Below, one piece after another: positions 15,341-23,790 of a stretch of 64,000 nucleotides of DNA. Each line of letters begins with the position of its first letter. Position 1 is the stretch's first letter. Below the pieces are notes generated by a model that ran no database searches, was not told where the DNA came from, and worked only from the letters and a program-made list of their open reading frames with translations. The position numbers were made by a program, and so were the translations under genes. The DNA is from Bailinhaonella thermotolerans (GTDB taxonomy: Bacteria > Actinomycetota > Actinomycetes > Streptosporangiales > Streptosporangiaceae): positions 1 to 64,000 of the forward strand of contig NZ_QZEY01000019.1 in NCBI RefSeq assembly GCF_003594875.1, given 5' to 3'.

Positions 15341-16774
15341 TCAGGTTATGTCGGGCAGTTCTCCGGCGCTGGCCATCCAGCCGCGGCGCCGCGGCCGCAG
15401 GTTCCAGGCCAGCAGGGCCAGCCCGGCGGCCAGGTACAGCGCGGCGATCAGCGGGCCGGCGCGCACCGGCCAGTCCGGCATCGGGTCGAAGCTCTTCCAG
15501 CCGATGACCGCCAGCGCCACGGTGGCGATGAGCGGCAGCACCGCGTGCGACCAGGGGCTGAACTCCGCGCGCGCCTGGGTGCGGAAGTAGCGCCAGGCCG
15601 CCGCGTTGGCCAGGGTGAAGATGACGATGTAGGCGTAGGTGCCGGTGACGCCCAGGGTGTTGAACAGGTTGAACGGCCCGAGCGGGAGCCCGGCGGCCAG
15701 CAGCACCGCCAGGGCCAGGCCGGTCTGGGCGGCGATGGCCACGTGGGGCGTGCGCCGGGCCGGGTGCACCCGGGCCAGGACGCCCGGCAGGGCGCCGCTG
15801 CGGGCCATGCCGTACAGGGTGCGGGTGGCGCTGGTGGTGCAGGCGATGCACACGCCGATGCCGGAGTTGACCAGCGCGATAAGGATGATCAGCCAGCCGG
15901 CGCCCCAGACGCGGTCGGCCAGCACGAACGCCGGCGCGGTGGAGGAGGAGGCCAGCGCCGGCAGGTTGTCGGTGCCCCAGCCGATCTGCAGCCCCCAGGC
16001 GCACACCACGTAGAAGGCGCCGATGAGCGCCAGGGAGCCGACGATGGCGCGCGGGACCATCCGGGCGGGGTTGGACGACTCCTCGGCCAGGGTGGCGGCG
16101 GACTCGAAGCCGGTGAAGGCGAAGATCGACAGCACGATCGCCAGGAAGAACCCGCCGGAGGAGGGGATGGTGGCGGGGTTGAACCCGGCCAGGTTGACTC
16201 CGCCGGGGCCGGGGGAGAGCACCCCGGTCAGGGCCAGGCCCAGCCCGACGGCGATCTCGAACAGGCCCAGGGCGACCACCAGGCGCATGGACAGGGCGAT
16301 GCCGCGGAAGGCGACGAACCAGCACAGCGCCATGATGGCCAGGGCGTAGACGTACCAGGGCAGGCCGATGCCGAACCGGGGGGCCAGCGCGTCGTGCAGC
16401 ACGCCGCCGGTGAAGGCGGCCAGCGACGCCGGCACGATCGCGACCATGACCGCGTACAGCCAGCCGGTGATGAACCCGGCGCGGGGGCCCAGGCCGCGGG
16501 AGACGTAGGTGTAGAAGCCGCCGGCCGAGGGCAGGTGGCGGGCCAGGCCGGACAGGGGGACGGCCAGCGCCAGGCAGACCGCGAAGGCCACCAGGTAGGT
16601 CAGGGGGGCGGCGCCGGCGGCCTGCCCGGTGGTGAAGGCGATGGTGTAGAAGATGCCGAGCGTGGGCGAGATCTGGGTGATGGCCTGCATCAGGATCGCG
16701 CCCAGGCCGACGGATCCGGCCTGCAGGCCGGGCGCGCCGGTGCGCGCGGCGGGGGGCTTGTTGACATCGACCAT
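15341..16774 (-). CDS. APC-superfamily amino acid/amine permease
   Basis: This 477-residue protein has twelve or more hydrophobic spans. The first shows the APC substrate-binding pattern (ILMQAITQISPTLGIFYT, about residues 28-45), and FAFTGFESAATLAEE near residue 220 is typical of span 6. ATG 16774 is used because GGAG precedes it closely; the frame stays open far upstream. The permease is followed by the DeoR, SIS and ROK genes. That grouping resembles fructosamine operons, where FrlA is an APC permease and FrlB a SIS deglycase. The substrate is inferred only. Confidence 0.82.
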   Translation of the reverse strand: MVDVNKPPAARTGAPGLQAGSVGLGAILMQAITQISPTLGIFYTIAFTTGQAAGAAPLTYLVAFAVCLALAVPLSGLARHLPSAGGFYTYVSRGLGPRAGFITGWLYAVMVAIVPASLAAFTGGVLHDALAPRFGIGLPWYVYALAIMALCWFVAFRGIALSMRLVVALGLFEIAVGLGLALTGVLSPGPGGVNLAGFNPATIPSSGGFFLAIVLSIFAFTGFESAATLAEESSNPARMVPRAIVGSLALIGAFYVVCAWGLQIGWGTDNLPALASSSTAPAFVLADRVWGAGWLIILIALVNSGIGVCIACTTSATRTLYGMARSGALPGVLARVHPARRTPHVAIAAQTGLALAVLLAAGLPLGPFNLFNTLGVTGTYAYIVIFTLANAAAWRYFRTQARAEFSPWSHAVLPLIATVALAVIGWKSFDPMPDWPVRAGPLIAALYLAAGLALLAWNLRPRRRGWMASAGELPDIT

Positions 16775-17098
16775 GGTGTGCTCCGAGAACGGCGGGGGAT
16801 GCCTGGCGGCGACGCCGCCAGGGGCGGGAGCAGGACGGGGCGGCCCCCGGGCGGACCGCCCGGGCAGGGAGAGGGCCTGAGCGGCACGGGCGGGGACGGC
16901 GCCGGGGCGCGATGGCCGGGGGGCCTTGGGGCGGCGCGCGCCCGGCGGGCCGGCGTGCGATGAGGGGGACGTCACGGGTGCCGGGAGTCCGCGGCGGCGC
17001 GGACCGGCGCGGGCTGGGGGGCTGGGGGCTGGGGGCTGGGCGGACTGGGCGAGGGCTGTGTGGTGGCTGTGTGGTGGCCGGGGGAGGGGCCGGAGAGG
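16775..17098. other. Intergenic region with one hairpin
   Basis: There is no convincing gene in this 324 bp between the dehydrogenase and permease genes. CTGGCGGC at 16804-16811 and GCCGCCAG at 16815-16822 form a perfect eight-base stem about 30 bases before the permease start, possibly an operator. A run of GGGCTGGGGG repeats near 17020-17040 is low complexity. Confidence 0.45.
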
Positions 17099-18121
17099 TC
17101 AGCCGCCGATCCAGGCCTGGACCTCGTCCAGGTAGGCCTCGGTGATCGGCAGGTGGGTGGCGGCGGTGTACCACAGGTTGCCCGCCATCTTGTGGTACTC
17201 GGGCATGTGCCGCAGCCCCGCCCGGACCTCTTCCCAGGTCAGCCCCATGTCCTGCGGCTGGTAGGCGACGCCGATCCGGTCCAGGGCGCCCTTGATGAAG
17301 TCCGGGTCGTTGCCCTGCAGGAAGCTCATCAGCAGCACGCCGAGGGAGACGATCTGCCCGTGCAGGAAGGGCTTCTTGGTCAGGTGCTCGGTGGCGTAGA
17401 AGAAGGTGTGCTCGCTGCCCTCGATGGGGCGGGGGTTCCAGCCGGTGTTGGAGAAGGCGGCGCCGCCCCAGCGCAGCGCCCCCATGAGCGCGCGGATGCC
17501 GGCGTCGTTGACGGCGCGGATGTCCTCGGCCGCGTCCAGCACGCCGTCCAGGACCGCGCGCGCCTGGTCGACCCAGTACTGCTCGTAGGGCCATTTGGCC
17601 TCGCAGTTGCCGGTGTCGCGGGCCATCCGCCAGTCCCAGTGGGCGGTGTAGTAGCAGACGATGTCGCCGACGCTGGAGCGGTTGATGTGCTCGGGCGCCG
17701 AGCGGATCACGTCGTAGTCGACGTAGACCATCTCCGGGACGTGCCAGCCGACGTACTTCAGCACCCCCTGATCGCGTACGGCGGCGCGGTGGGCGAAGGG
17801 GGCGTTGACGGACATGGAGGTGGGCACCTGGAACAGCGGCCGGTTCAGCCGCCAGGCCAGGTACTTGGCGACGTCGATGGCCATGCCGCCGCCCAGTCCG
17901 ACGATGGTCTCGAAGCGGGGCAGCGTGCCGGGCAGCCGCTCCAGGTCCTCGATCTCCAGTGAGTCGACCAGATGGACGGCGGCCAGCCCGTCCGACAGCT
18001 GCGGCGCGAACCGGGGCCACAGGTCGGCCATGGTGACCACGAGGTAGGGGCGGTTGAGGATGGCGGGCAGCTCGGCGACGAGGTTGCGGCCATAGGCCAC
18101 CGGAAACAGCTGAGAAGTCAC
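17099..18121 (-). CDS. Glycerol-1-phosphate-dehydrogenase-like metal-dependent dehydrogenase
   Basis: The 340-residue protein belongs to the iron-ADH/dehydroquinate-synthase-like superfamily. GGGMAIDVAK at residues 77-86 is the NAD(P)-binding motif. Metal ligands are suggested by Asp153 in SVGDIV, the His in GSEHTFFY, and the His in FLHGQIVSLG, the order seen in sn-glycerol-1-phosphate dehydrogenases. VPTSMSVNAPFAHRA near 99-113 fits the same family. It starts with GTG; an upstream ATG reads straight into a stop. It leads the operon that follows a promoter region with direct repeats. The natural substrate may be a polyol or inosose-like phosphate; archaeal lipid synthesis is unlikely here. 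Confidence 0.78.
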   Translation of the reverse strand: MTSQLFPVAYGRNLVAELPAILNRPYLVVTMADLWPRFAPQLSDGLAAVHLVDSLEIEDLERLPGTLPRFETIVGLGGGMAIDVAKYLAWRLNRPLFQVPTSMSVNAPFAHRAAVRDQGVLKYVGWHVPEMVYVDYDVIRSAPEHINRSSVGDIVCYYTAHWDWRMARDTGNCEAKWPYEQYWVDQARAVLDGVLDAAEDIRAVNDAGIRALMGALRWGGAAFSNTGWNPRPIEGSEHTFFYATEHLTKKPFLHGQIVSLGVLLMSFLQGNDPDFIKGALDRIGVAYQPQDMGLTWEEVRAGLRHMPEYHKMAGNLWYTAATHLPITEAYLDEVQAWIGG

Positions 18122-18200
18122 GACATGCTCCAGGGGGAGGACGGGGCCAGGGACTCCGATGACAGCGATGATCGTGAAGTATTACAGTGGCGATGATCTG

Positions 18201-18231
18201 TTTCAAGAGTTCATGTGAGTTTTCATGTGAG
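18201..18231. promoter_or_regulatory. Candidate DeoR operator repeats
   Basis: TTCATGTGAG occurs at 18210-18219 and again at 18222-18231, twelve bases apart, with a related TTTCAAGAG at 18201-18209. The repeats lie about 80-110 bases before the dehydrogenase start, in unusually AT-rich DNA for this window. DeoR-family sugar regulators often bind direct repeats of this kind. Binding is not shown. Confidence 0.5.
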
Positions 18232-18320
18232 ATTGGGGGGATGGCAGGCGGAACCCACCCTCCCTCGCTCCGCGGTGACATCCAGGCGCGAGGCGCCCGC
18301 GGGGGCCGGGAACGCGAACG

Positions 18321-18345
18321 CCCCGCCGGTCACGGACCGGCGGGG
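18321..18345. terminator. Hairpin terminator after the MFS gene
   Basis: CCCCGCCGGT at 18321-18330 pairs with ACCGGCGGGG at 18336-18345 around a five-base loop. It begins 25 bases beyond the stop of the leftward MFS gene, as expected for a terminator closing the aminotransferase-phosphatase-MFS operon. Confidence 0.75.
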
Positions 18346-18369
18346 CGGGTTGAGCGCGGGCGGGAAACC

Positions 18370-19614
18370 TCAGGCGGCCACAGGCGCGGGCACGGGCGCC
18401 CATTCGCGCAGCCGGCGGGCGATCAGGGCGCTCACGGCGTGCATGCCGGCGAACACCAGCAGGCAGCCGGCCGCTCCGGTGAGCGGCAGCAGCAGGCCGA
18501 CGGTGACCGGGCCGAACACGGTCGCCGCCCCGGCGCTGATGTTGGTGACGGCCAGCGCGTCGGGGCCGCGCTCGGGCGGGCACAGCCGCGGGACCAGGGC
18601 CGAGATCGGCACATAGGCCGCCAGCATGGCCCCGTACGCCGCGGCCGCCGCCGCGCTGACCACGACACCGGGCTGCAGCGTCGGCAGCACGTACAGGCCG
18701 GCCGCCGCCACCGCGCACCCCAGGCCGCCGAAGTAGGCGATCGTGGTGCGCCAGCCGATGCGGTCCGACACCGCCCCGAACACCGGGTTCATCACCAGGT
18801 TCGCGGCGAACATGGCGGCCAGCGTGATCAGCCACTCGCGCGCCGACAGGCCGATCTCGTCCATGAAGAACACCGGCAGCAGCACGGTGAACCCGTACTG
18901 CGGGCTGGTGTCGGCCAGCCGTACGGCGCAGCCCCAGCTCACCGCCGGGTGGTCGCGGACCACCCGCAGGGACCGCCAGGGACGGGGACGGCCCGCCCCG
19001 CGCCCCCGGCCCGGCGGCGCGGCGGGCAGCCCCGCGCGCAGGACGAGGGCGCCGCAGGCGACCACCGCGATCATCCACCACAAGGCGGCGACCGCGCCCA
19101 GGCGCGGGATGAGCCAGGCGCCCAAGGCCGCGCCCAGGACCGGGAATCCGCCGGTGAAGCCGACCCAGTACCAGCCCAGGCGCCGGCCCAGGCCCTGACG
19201 CGACCCGGCCAGGGTCAGGTGCGCCAGATAGCCGTAGGCGACCAGGGGATAGGCGAAGGCCCGGGCGATGTAGGCCGCGCAGATCAGCGCGTCCTGGCCG
19301 CTGGGCAGTGCCGCCAGGAAGACGACGTCGAGGGCGATCCACAGCACCGCCCCGGTCAGCACCATCGCGCGGACGCCGTAACGGGTGACGAGCACCGCGG
19401 CCAGAGCGGCCGCGATGCTCGCCGTCAATCCGTACGACGCCAGCAGGAGGGACACGGACCGGTAGGCGAAGCCGTGGTCGTGCAGCACGCGCGTCAGGTA
19501 GCCCGCCTCCAGCCCTTCGCCGGCCATGAACAGAGCCAGGCCGATGACGGGCAGGAGCATCCCGCGAGGGGGGCGTGCCGCGACCGCTGCTTGCCGTAGC
19601 GATCCGGTTCTCAC
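18370..19614 (-). CDS. MFS transporter, polyol-permease-like
   Basis: The 414-residue protein has about twelve membrane spans. LAHLTLAGSRQGLGRRLGWYWVGF near span 4-5 and NPVFGAVSDRIGWRTTI after span 8 are MFS loop features. The N-terminal motif EGLEAGYLTRVLHDHGF recalls the RbtT/DalT polyol permeases. It starts with GTG at 19614, overlapping the phosphatase stop by GTGA, and ends before a hairpin. It may import a polyol or export the product made by the aminotransferase and phosphatase of its operon; direction cannot be told. Confidence 0.82.
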   Translation of the reverse strand: MRTGSLRQAAVAARPPRGMLLPVIGLALFMAGEGLEAGYLTRVLHDHGFAYRSVSLLLASYGLTASIAAALAAVLVTRYGVRAMVLTGAVLWIALDVVFLAALPSGQDALICAAYIARAFAYPLVAYGYLAHLTLAGSRQGLGRRLGWYWVGFTGGFPVLGAALGAWLIPRLGAVAALWWMIAVVACGALVLRAGLPAAPPGRGRGAGRPRPWRSLRVVRDHPAVSWGCAVRLADTSPQYGFTVLLPVFFMDEIGLSAREWLITLAAMFAANLVMNPVFGAVSDRIGWRTTIAYFGGLGCAVAAAGLYVLPTLQPGVVVSAAAAAAYGAMLAAYVPISALVPRLCPPERGPDALAVTNISAGAATVFGPVTVGLLLPLTGAAGCLLVFAGMHAVSALIARRLREWAPVPAPVAA

Positions 19615-20537
19615 CTGGGCGAAGTCACCCCCGCGGCGTCCCAGTCGATGCCGGCCATGATCGCCCGGTGCAGTTCGGGCGTGGCGGCGGCGACGCAGGA
19701 GCGCTGGTTGAGGGGCGACAGGTCGGTGAGCCGGGTGGAGGTCAGCGACCGGCCGTAGGCGTCGGTGATGATCACACCCGCCGCCTCGGCGATCTTGACC
19801 GCGGCGGCGATGTCGTACGGGAACAGGTGCAGGATGTTCCCGCCGCCGACCCGGCGGAAGTCCGCCTCGGTGGCGGGGTGGTCCCGCAGGATCCTGTTGC
19901 CGATGTCGACGTAGGCGTCCAGCTGGCCGGTGACGATCCGGGAGATGGAGAAGCAGGCGCTGTTGACCGTGAACAGGCCGCCGGTGCTGGCCGAGGCGTC
20001 GATCAGGTCCCCCAGCGCCGCCGTCATCCGGCGGGCCGGGTGGCCGTTGAACTCCATCGTCCAGAACATCGTCTCCACCGAGGTGACCCCGCTGAGCGCG
20101 GGGACCCGATGGTCATAGCCCCGCGCCTGCAGGACACCGTCGGGCCCGACGTACAGGCTGTGGCCGGTGCCGAGTTCCAGCAGCAGCGCGTGCCGGACGT
20201 CGGCGATGACGGCCGACTCGCTCATCGGCGCCGCCACGATGCTCACGCACGACAGCGGCAGCCCGGCCGCGGCCGGCCGTGTCCCGTCGATCGGGTCCAC
20301 CACCAGCAGCGTCTCCGGCCGGGGACCGAACTCGATCAGCCCCTCGTCCTCGGAGTACAGGGCCACCCGCAGGCCGTGCTCGCGGATGTAGGCGGACACC
20401 GCCTCCTCCGCGACCCGGTCGACCGGGTACTGCGGGTCGCCGCCGACGCTGCGGCCGGCGCGGAAGGTCCGCTCGATCCCGGCGCCCCAGACCGCCTCGC
20501 GCACCGCGTGGGCGATGCCGTACAGGTGCTGCTTCAC
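19611..20537 (-). CDS. Inositol-monophosphatase-family phosphatase
   Basis: The 308-residue protein has the IMPase metal site in order: a Glu in YSEDEGLIEFG near 62-72, VVDPIDGTRPAAAG near residue 80-93, and a C-terminal segment in which ITDAYGR takes the usual WDxAAG position, less well conserved. It should remove phosphate from a sugar or polyol phosphate. It overlaps the aminotransferase stop (GTGA) and itself overlaps the MFS start, so the three are translationally coupled. In known azasugar clusters a phosphatase of this family (YktC1) follows an aminotransferase (GabT1), which is the same order. Confidence 0.85.
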   Translation of the reverse strand: MKQHLYGIAHAVREAVWGAGIERTFRAGRSVGGDPQYPVDRVAEEAVSAYIREHGLRVALYSEDEGLIEFGPRPETLLVVDPIDGTRPAAAGLPLSCVSIVAAPMSESAVIADVRHALLLELGTGHSLYVGPDGVLQARGYDHRVPALSGVTSVETMFWTMEFNGHPARRMTAALGDLIDASASTGGLFTVNSACFSISRIVTGQLDAYVDIGNRILRDHPATEADFRRVGGGNILHLFPYDIAAAVKIAEAAGVIITDAYGRSLTSTRLTDLSPLNQRSCVAAATPELHRAIMAGIDWDAAGVTSPR

Positions 20538-21814
20538 ACGGTCTCCTCGAACAGCTCGTCCAGCCGGTCGCACATCTCGGTGGCCTCGCCCAACGTCATG
20601 ACCAGCGGCGGCCGGACCTTGAGCACGTTGCCGTACCCGTAGCGGGAGGTCCGCAGGAACAGCCCGTGGCCGAGACCGTCGTGGGCCAGGGTATTGGTCA
20701 GGTCCACCGCGTCCTGCGGCGAGTCGGCCGTCAGCTCCAGGCCCCACATCAGGCCGGCGCCGCGCACCTCGGCCACGTTGCGCGAGTGCCGCTCGGCCAG
20801 CGCGCGCAGCCGCTGCTCGACGTAGTCGCCGACCCTGCGGACGCGCGGCAGGAACTCCGGCCGCGAGATCACCTCGAGGATGACGTTGGCGACCGACGCC
20901 GCCAGGACGTTGGCGCCGAAGGTGAAGCTGTGGTCGTTGGGGCCGAGGCCGAGCAGCCGCTCCTCGCACAGGATGGCCGCGATCGGCAGCCCGCCGCCCA
21001 GGCCCTTGGCGACCGTGATCATGTCGGGGTACACCCCGGCGTGGTCGGCGCCGAACATGTGCCCGGTACGGCCGAGGCCGGTCTGGATCTCGTCGTACAC
21101 CAGCACGATGCCGCGCTCGTCACACAGCTTGCGCAGCCCCCGCAAGAACCCGCGCGGCTGGACGACGTTGCCGCCGTTGCCGGTGATCGGCTCGATCAGG
21201 ATCGCCGCGATCCGGTCGGAGGTGGCGTACTCGATGTGCTCCTCCAGCAGCGCCAGGGCGTACTGGCCGAGTTCCTCGTCGGACTTGCCCGGGAACACGC
21301 GCCGCAGCGAGTACGGGTCGGGAGCCTTGTAGTACCCGTGCGGCTGGCCGCCGCGGAACGGCTTGCGCCGGAACGCGTTGCCGCTGGCCTCGATCATGTT
21401 CAGCGTCTGCCCGTGGTGGGACCGGTAGAAGCTGATCACCTCGTCCCGCCCGGTGGCCTGCTGGGCGATCTTGACCGCGCCCTCGACGGCCTCCGAGCCG
21501 CCGGAGGACTTCAGATGCACCCGGGTCAGGTTCTCCGGGGACACCCGCACCAGGTTCTCCACCAGGTCGTTGACCGGCCCGGACTGGAAGCTGCTGGTGA
21601 CGTGGAGCACGCGCTCGGCCTGCTCCCTGATGGCCCGGGTGATCTCCGGGTGGCTGTAGCCGAGGTGCAGGTTGAACGTCCCCGACGCGCAGTCGATGTA
21701 CCGGTTGCCGTCGGAGTCCCAGAAGTGGACGCCCTTGCCGTGGTCGACCAGCAGGTTCGACGGCTGGTGGTAGTACCCCTGAGGCGGTTCGTTGTGCACG
21801 CGTAACCCTTCCAT
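20534..21814 (-). CDS. Class III (omega) aminotransferase
   Basis: This roughly 426-residue PLP enzyme belongs to the class III family (GabT-like). GTFNLHLGYSHPE near residue 45 fits the N-terminal domain, LVYDEIQTGLGRTG near 230 carries the cofactor-binding Asp, and TVAKGLGGGLPIAA near 265-278 holds the Schiff-base lysine. ATG 21814 has no Shine-Dalgarno. GTG 21799, five codons on, has GGAAGGG six bases before it and may be the true start. It heads an operon with a phosphatase and an MFS protein. A keto sugar phosphate as amino acceptor is inferred from this company. Confidence 0.88.
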   Translation of the reverse strand: MEGLRVHNEPPQGYYHQPSNLLVDHGKGVHFWDSDGNRYIDCASGTFNLHLGYSHPEITRAIREQAERVLHVTSSFQSGPVNDLVENLVRVSPENLTRVHLKSSGGSEAVEGAVKIAQQATGRDEVISFYRSHHGQTLNMIEASGNAFRRKPFRGGQPHGYYKAPDPYSLRRVFPGKSDEELGQYALALLEEHIEYATSDRIAAILIEPITGNGGNVVQPRGFLRGLRKLCDERGIVLVYDEIQTGLGRTGHMFGADHAGVYPDMITVAKGLGGGLPIAAILCEERLLGLGPNDHSFTFGANVLAASVANVILEVISRPEFLPRVRRVGDYVEQRLRALAERHSRNVAEVRGAGLMWGLELTADSPQDAVDLTNTLAHDGLGHGLFLRTSRYGYGNVLKVRPPLVMTLGEATEMCDRLDELFEETV

Positions 21815-22142
21815 GAGGCGCGTTGGATGTTTTCCGCACAAGTGCGGCTGACTTTGAAAGTCGGAAACATCCGAAAACCGCAAGGAAAACAATCCGCGAG
21901 CACGCCCGGCGAATTCCGAATATTCGCGGTCCCGCCTCCAGCTCACGCGATTACGAGCACGCCCTATTCATCGTTCAGCCGTTTCGATCGGCCAGGCCGG
22001 CGAAAAAGGACGCGTTTCCCGCCAGCGCCGGCCGGGCGGGCACCCACCTCATCGCCGCAGGCCGGGCCGTCTGGGCGTGCGCCGCCGAGCCCTCACGGTG
22101 TCCCGCCAGGACCGACCAACCCAGAACCACCAAGGAGCAGGA
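21815..22142. promoter_or_regulatory. Divergent promoter region with a palindrome
   Basis: This 328 bp separates the leftward aminotransferase from the rightward DUF4097 gene and is clearly AT-richer than its surroundings. GCGAAT at 21909-21914 and ATTCGC at 21922-21927 form a 19 bp palindrome about 95 bases before the aminotransferase start, a candidate operator. No gene is seen here. Confidence 0.5.
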
Positions 22143-23003
22143 ATGCGCACCACTCTCACCGTGTCCGGCCTGGATTCCAGGTTCCTGTACGGCGACGTCC
22201 GCGCGGGCGACGTCGAAATCACCACGGCCGATGCGGCGGAAGACAGGATCGAGGTGCGCATCACGGCCACCGGCGACTTCGTCCCGGCCGCCGCCGCGGC
22301 CGTTCTGGAACGCTGCGACGGCGCGGCGAGCCTGATCATTCCCCGCGCGCAGGAGAACGCCCGCGGCCGCATGACGACCACGATCACGATCCCGGCAGAC
22401 GTGCGGACCGACCTCACCTGCGCGGGCGACATCACGGCCGGGCGGCTGCGCGACACCCGCCTGCGCACGACCGCCGGGAACATCCAGATCTCCCGGCTCG
22501 CCGGCACCAGCGACCTGGTGACCGAGGACGGGCAGGTCCGCCTCGGCCGGACGGCGGGAACGACCCGCGTGTACACCGAGACCGGCGCCATCGACGTCAG
22601 GAGAACCTCCGGGCGCACCGAGCTGAACACGGCCAGCGGGAACGTCCGCGTGCGGCGCGGCGAAGGAGAGCTGACCGTTCGCACGGCCACCGGCCCCATC
22701 CAGGCCGGCAAGGTCTCCGGCTACGTCGAGCTGTCCTCGGGCAGCGGCCGCATCGACGTCCACGCCAGCCTCCCGCGCACCCTCGACACCCGCACCACCT
22801 CCGGCGACGTCACCTTCCGCGGCCGCTACGGCGCGACGCTGATCCACGCCCGGACCGACTCCGGCCACCTCACCTTCCACGGCGTCTACAAGGCCGCGCT
22901 GATCCGAGCCGACAACGCCTCGGGCAGCACCGCCTTCCGCGGCCGCTACCTGCGCCGGCTCACCTTCCTCACCTCCGGCGCCGCCCCCGTCCACCACGAC
23001 TGA
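22143..23003 (+). CDS. DUF4097-family beta-helix protein
   Basis: The 286-residue protein begins at ATG 22143 with AAGGAG six bases before it. After about 75 residues it consists of short repeating beta strands of the DUF4097 (putative adhesin, LiaX-like) type. Examples are LRTTAGNIQIS, YTETGAIDVRR, LNTASGNVRV, VRTATGPIQAG, LSSGSGRIDV and TRTTSGDVTF, spaced about 18-20 residues apart. There is no signal peptide or membrane span, so it is probably cytoplasmic. Actinomycete members are often linked to stress or regulatory genes, but none adjoins it here. A hairpin terminator follows. Confidence 0.8.
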   Translation: MRTTLTVSGLDSRFLYGDVRAGDVEITTADAAEDRIEVRITATGDFVPAAAAAVLERCDGAASLIIPRAQENARGRMTTTITIPADVRTDLTCAGDITAGRLRDTRLRTTAGNIQISRLAGTSDLVTEDGQVRLGRTAGTTRVYTETGAIDVRRTSGRTELNTASGNVRVRRGEGELTVRTATGPIQAGKVSGYVELSSGSGRIDVHASLPRTLDTRTTSGDVTFRGRYGATLIHARTDSGHLTFHGVYKAALIRADNASGSTAFRGRYLRRLTFLTSGAAPVHHD

Positions 23004-23056
23004 CCAAGCCCCACCAGCCCCGAGCCCGGCTCTGAGCCCCCAGACCCCGAAACGAA

Positions 23057-23083
23057 AGAGCGCACCCGGGTTGGGTGCGCTCT
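23057..23083. terminator. 11 bp perfect hairpin terminator
   Basis: AGAGCGCACCC at 23057-23067 pairs with GGGTGCGCTCT at 23073-23083 around GGGTT, with TAACCATC after it. It starts 53 bases after the DUF4097 stop and insulates the following CRISPR leader. Confidence 0.8.
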
Positions 23084-23176
23084 AACCATCACCACCCCGC
23101 CCCGCCATCGACGACCACGATCAGGACAAGCACAGCCGAAAAGTCCCGTTGACACGGCCAAGCAAGCCCGAGGATG

Positions 23177-23333
23177 CCTGCACAATGAGAAAAAGCCCCA
23201 ACAGGGCAGCAGCGGGAGACCCACCACCCTCGACCGCTATCGACGAGAAAGCGAAGTAGCGGACCATATGTCTAAATTCTCAAAAGTGCTCGAAAACGCC
23301 GTCGACCGCTGACAAACCTGCAGGCCGCGAAGC
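23177..23333 (+). promoter_or_regulatory. CRISPR leader 1
   Basis: The roughly 157 bp before array 1 match the leaders of arrays 2 and 3. All contain GCCTGCANAATGAGA or a close form about 155 bp before the first repeat, then AAAAGTGCTCGAAAACGCC and CGCTGACAAACCTGCAGG next to the array. This copy is the most diverged of the three. Leaders drive array transcription and mark the end where new spacers enter. Confidence 0.75.
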
Positions 23334-23545
23334 CTACTCCCCGCGCACGCGGGGATGGTCCCCGCCCGGGTGGTGTCGCGCACCCTGTCTCACACTACTC
23401 CCCGCGCACGCGGGGATGGTCCGGGAGCCTGCCATGGACTCCGAACGAGCCCAGACTGCTCCCCGCGTACGCGGGGATGGTCCCTCCATGCCGTCTTCGA
23501 GGATCGGCGTCCCGCCCTGCTCCCCGCGCACGCGGGGATGGTTCC
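23334..23545 (+). CRISPR. CRISPR array 1, type I-E-like, 4 repeats
   Basis: Four 29 bp repeats start at 23334, 23395, 23456 and 23517, a strict 61 bp period with 32 bp spacers. The core CTCCCCGCGCACGCGGGG forms the seven-base palindromic stem typical of type I-E repeats (CCCCGCG/CGCGGGG). The first two copies read CTACTCC, the third has CGTACGC, and the fourth ends GGTTCC. The array stops at the fourth repeat, where an IS5-like transposase remnant begins. No cas gene is near. Confidence 0.93.
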
Positions 23546-23774
23546 GGATTCCCAGCAAGACCGACCAGGACGCCCACCGCAGGGCCAAGGGGTCGAAGGG
23601 AGGCCGGCCTCCCGCCTTCGACCCCATGTTCTACCGGCTGCGCCATGCTGTGGAGCGAGGCATCAACCTGCGCAAAGGCAACCCCGGCATGGCAACCCGC
23701 TACGACAAACTCGCCGTACGCTCGAAGCCGTCGTCATCATCGCCGCAATCAACCACTGGCTCAACGCCTTATGA
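23546..23774 (+). pseudogene. IS5-family transposase C-terminal remnant
   Basis: Directly after the last repeat, the frame reads GSKGGRPPAFD, then RHAVERGIN and ATRYDKLAV, the classic C-terminus of IS5/IS427-group transposases. The frame then shifts around 23715-23730, and the end AVVIIAAINHWLNAL with stop at 23772 lies in another frame. The catalytic domains are absent. The remnant replaces the distal part of the array, so an insertion followed by deletion is likely. Confidence 0.8.
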
Positions 23775-23790
23775 AACACCACCTAGAGGG

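Noticed and set aside
14541-18281. A minus-strand open frame of over 1200 codons spanning several genes
   Set aside because: It only matches the DeoR protein at its end; the rest is a shadow frame of the permease and dehydrogenase genes with Arg/Pro/Ala composition.
23301-23327. A further transposase-binding repeat (GCTGACAAACCTGC)
   Set aside because: It resembles CTGACAAAT at 6786 only over eight bases and is part of the CRISPR leader present three times.
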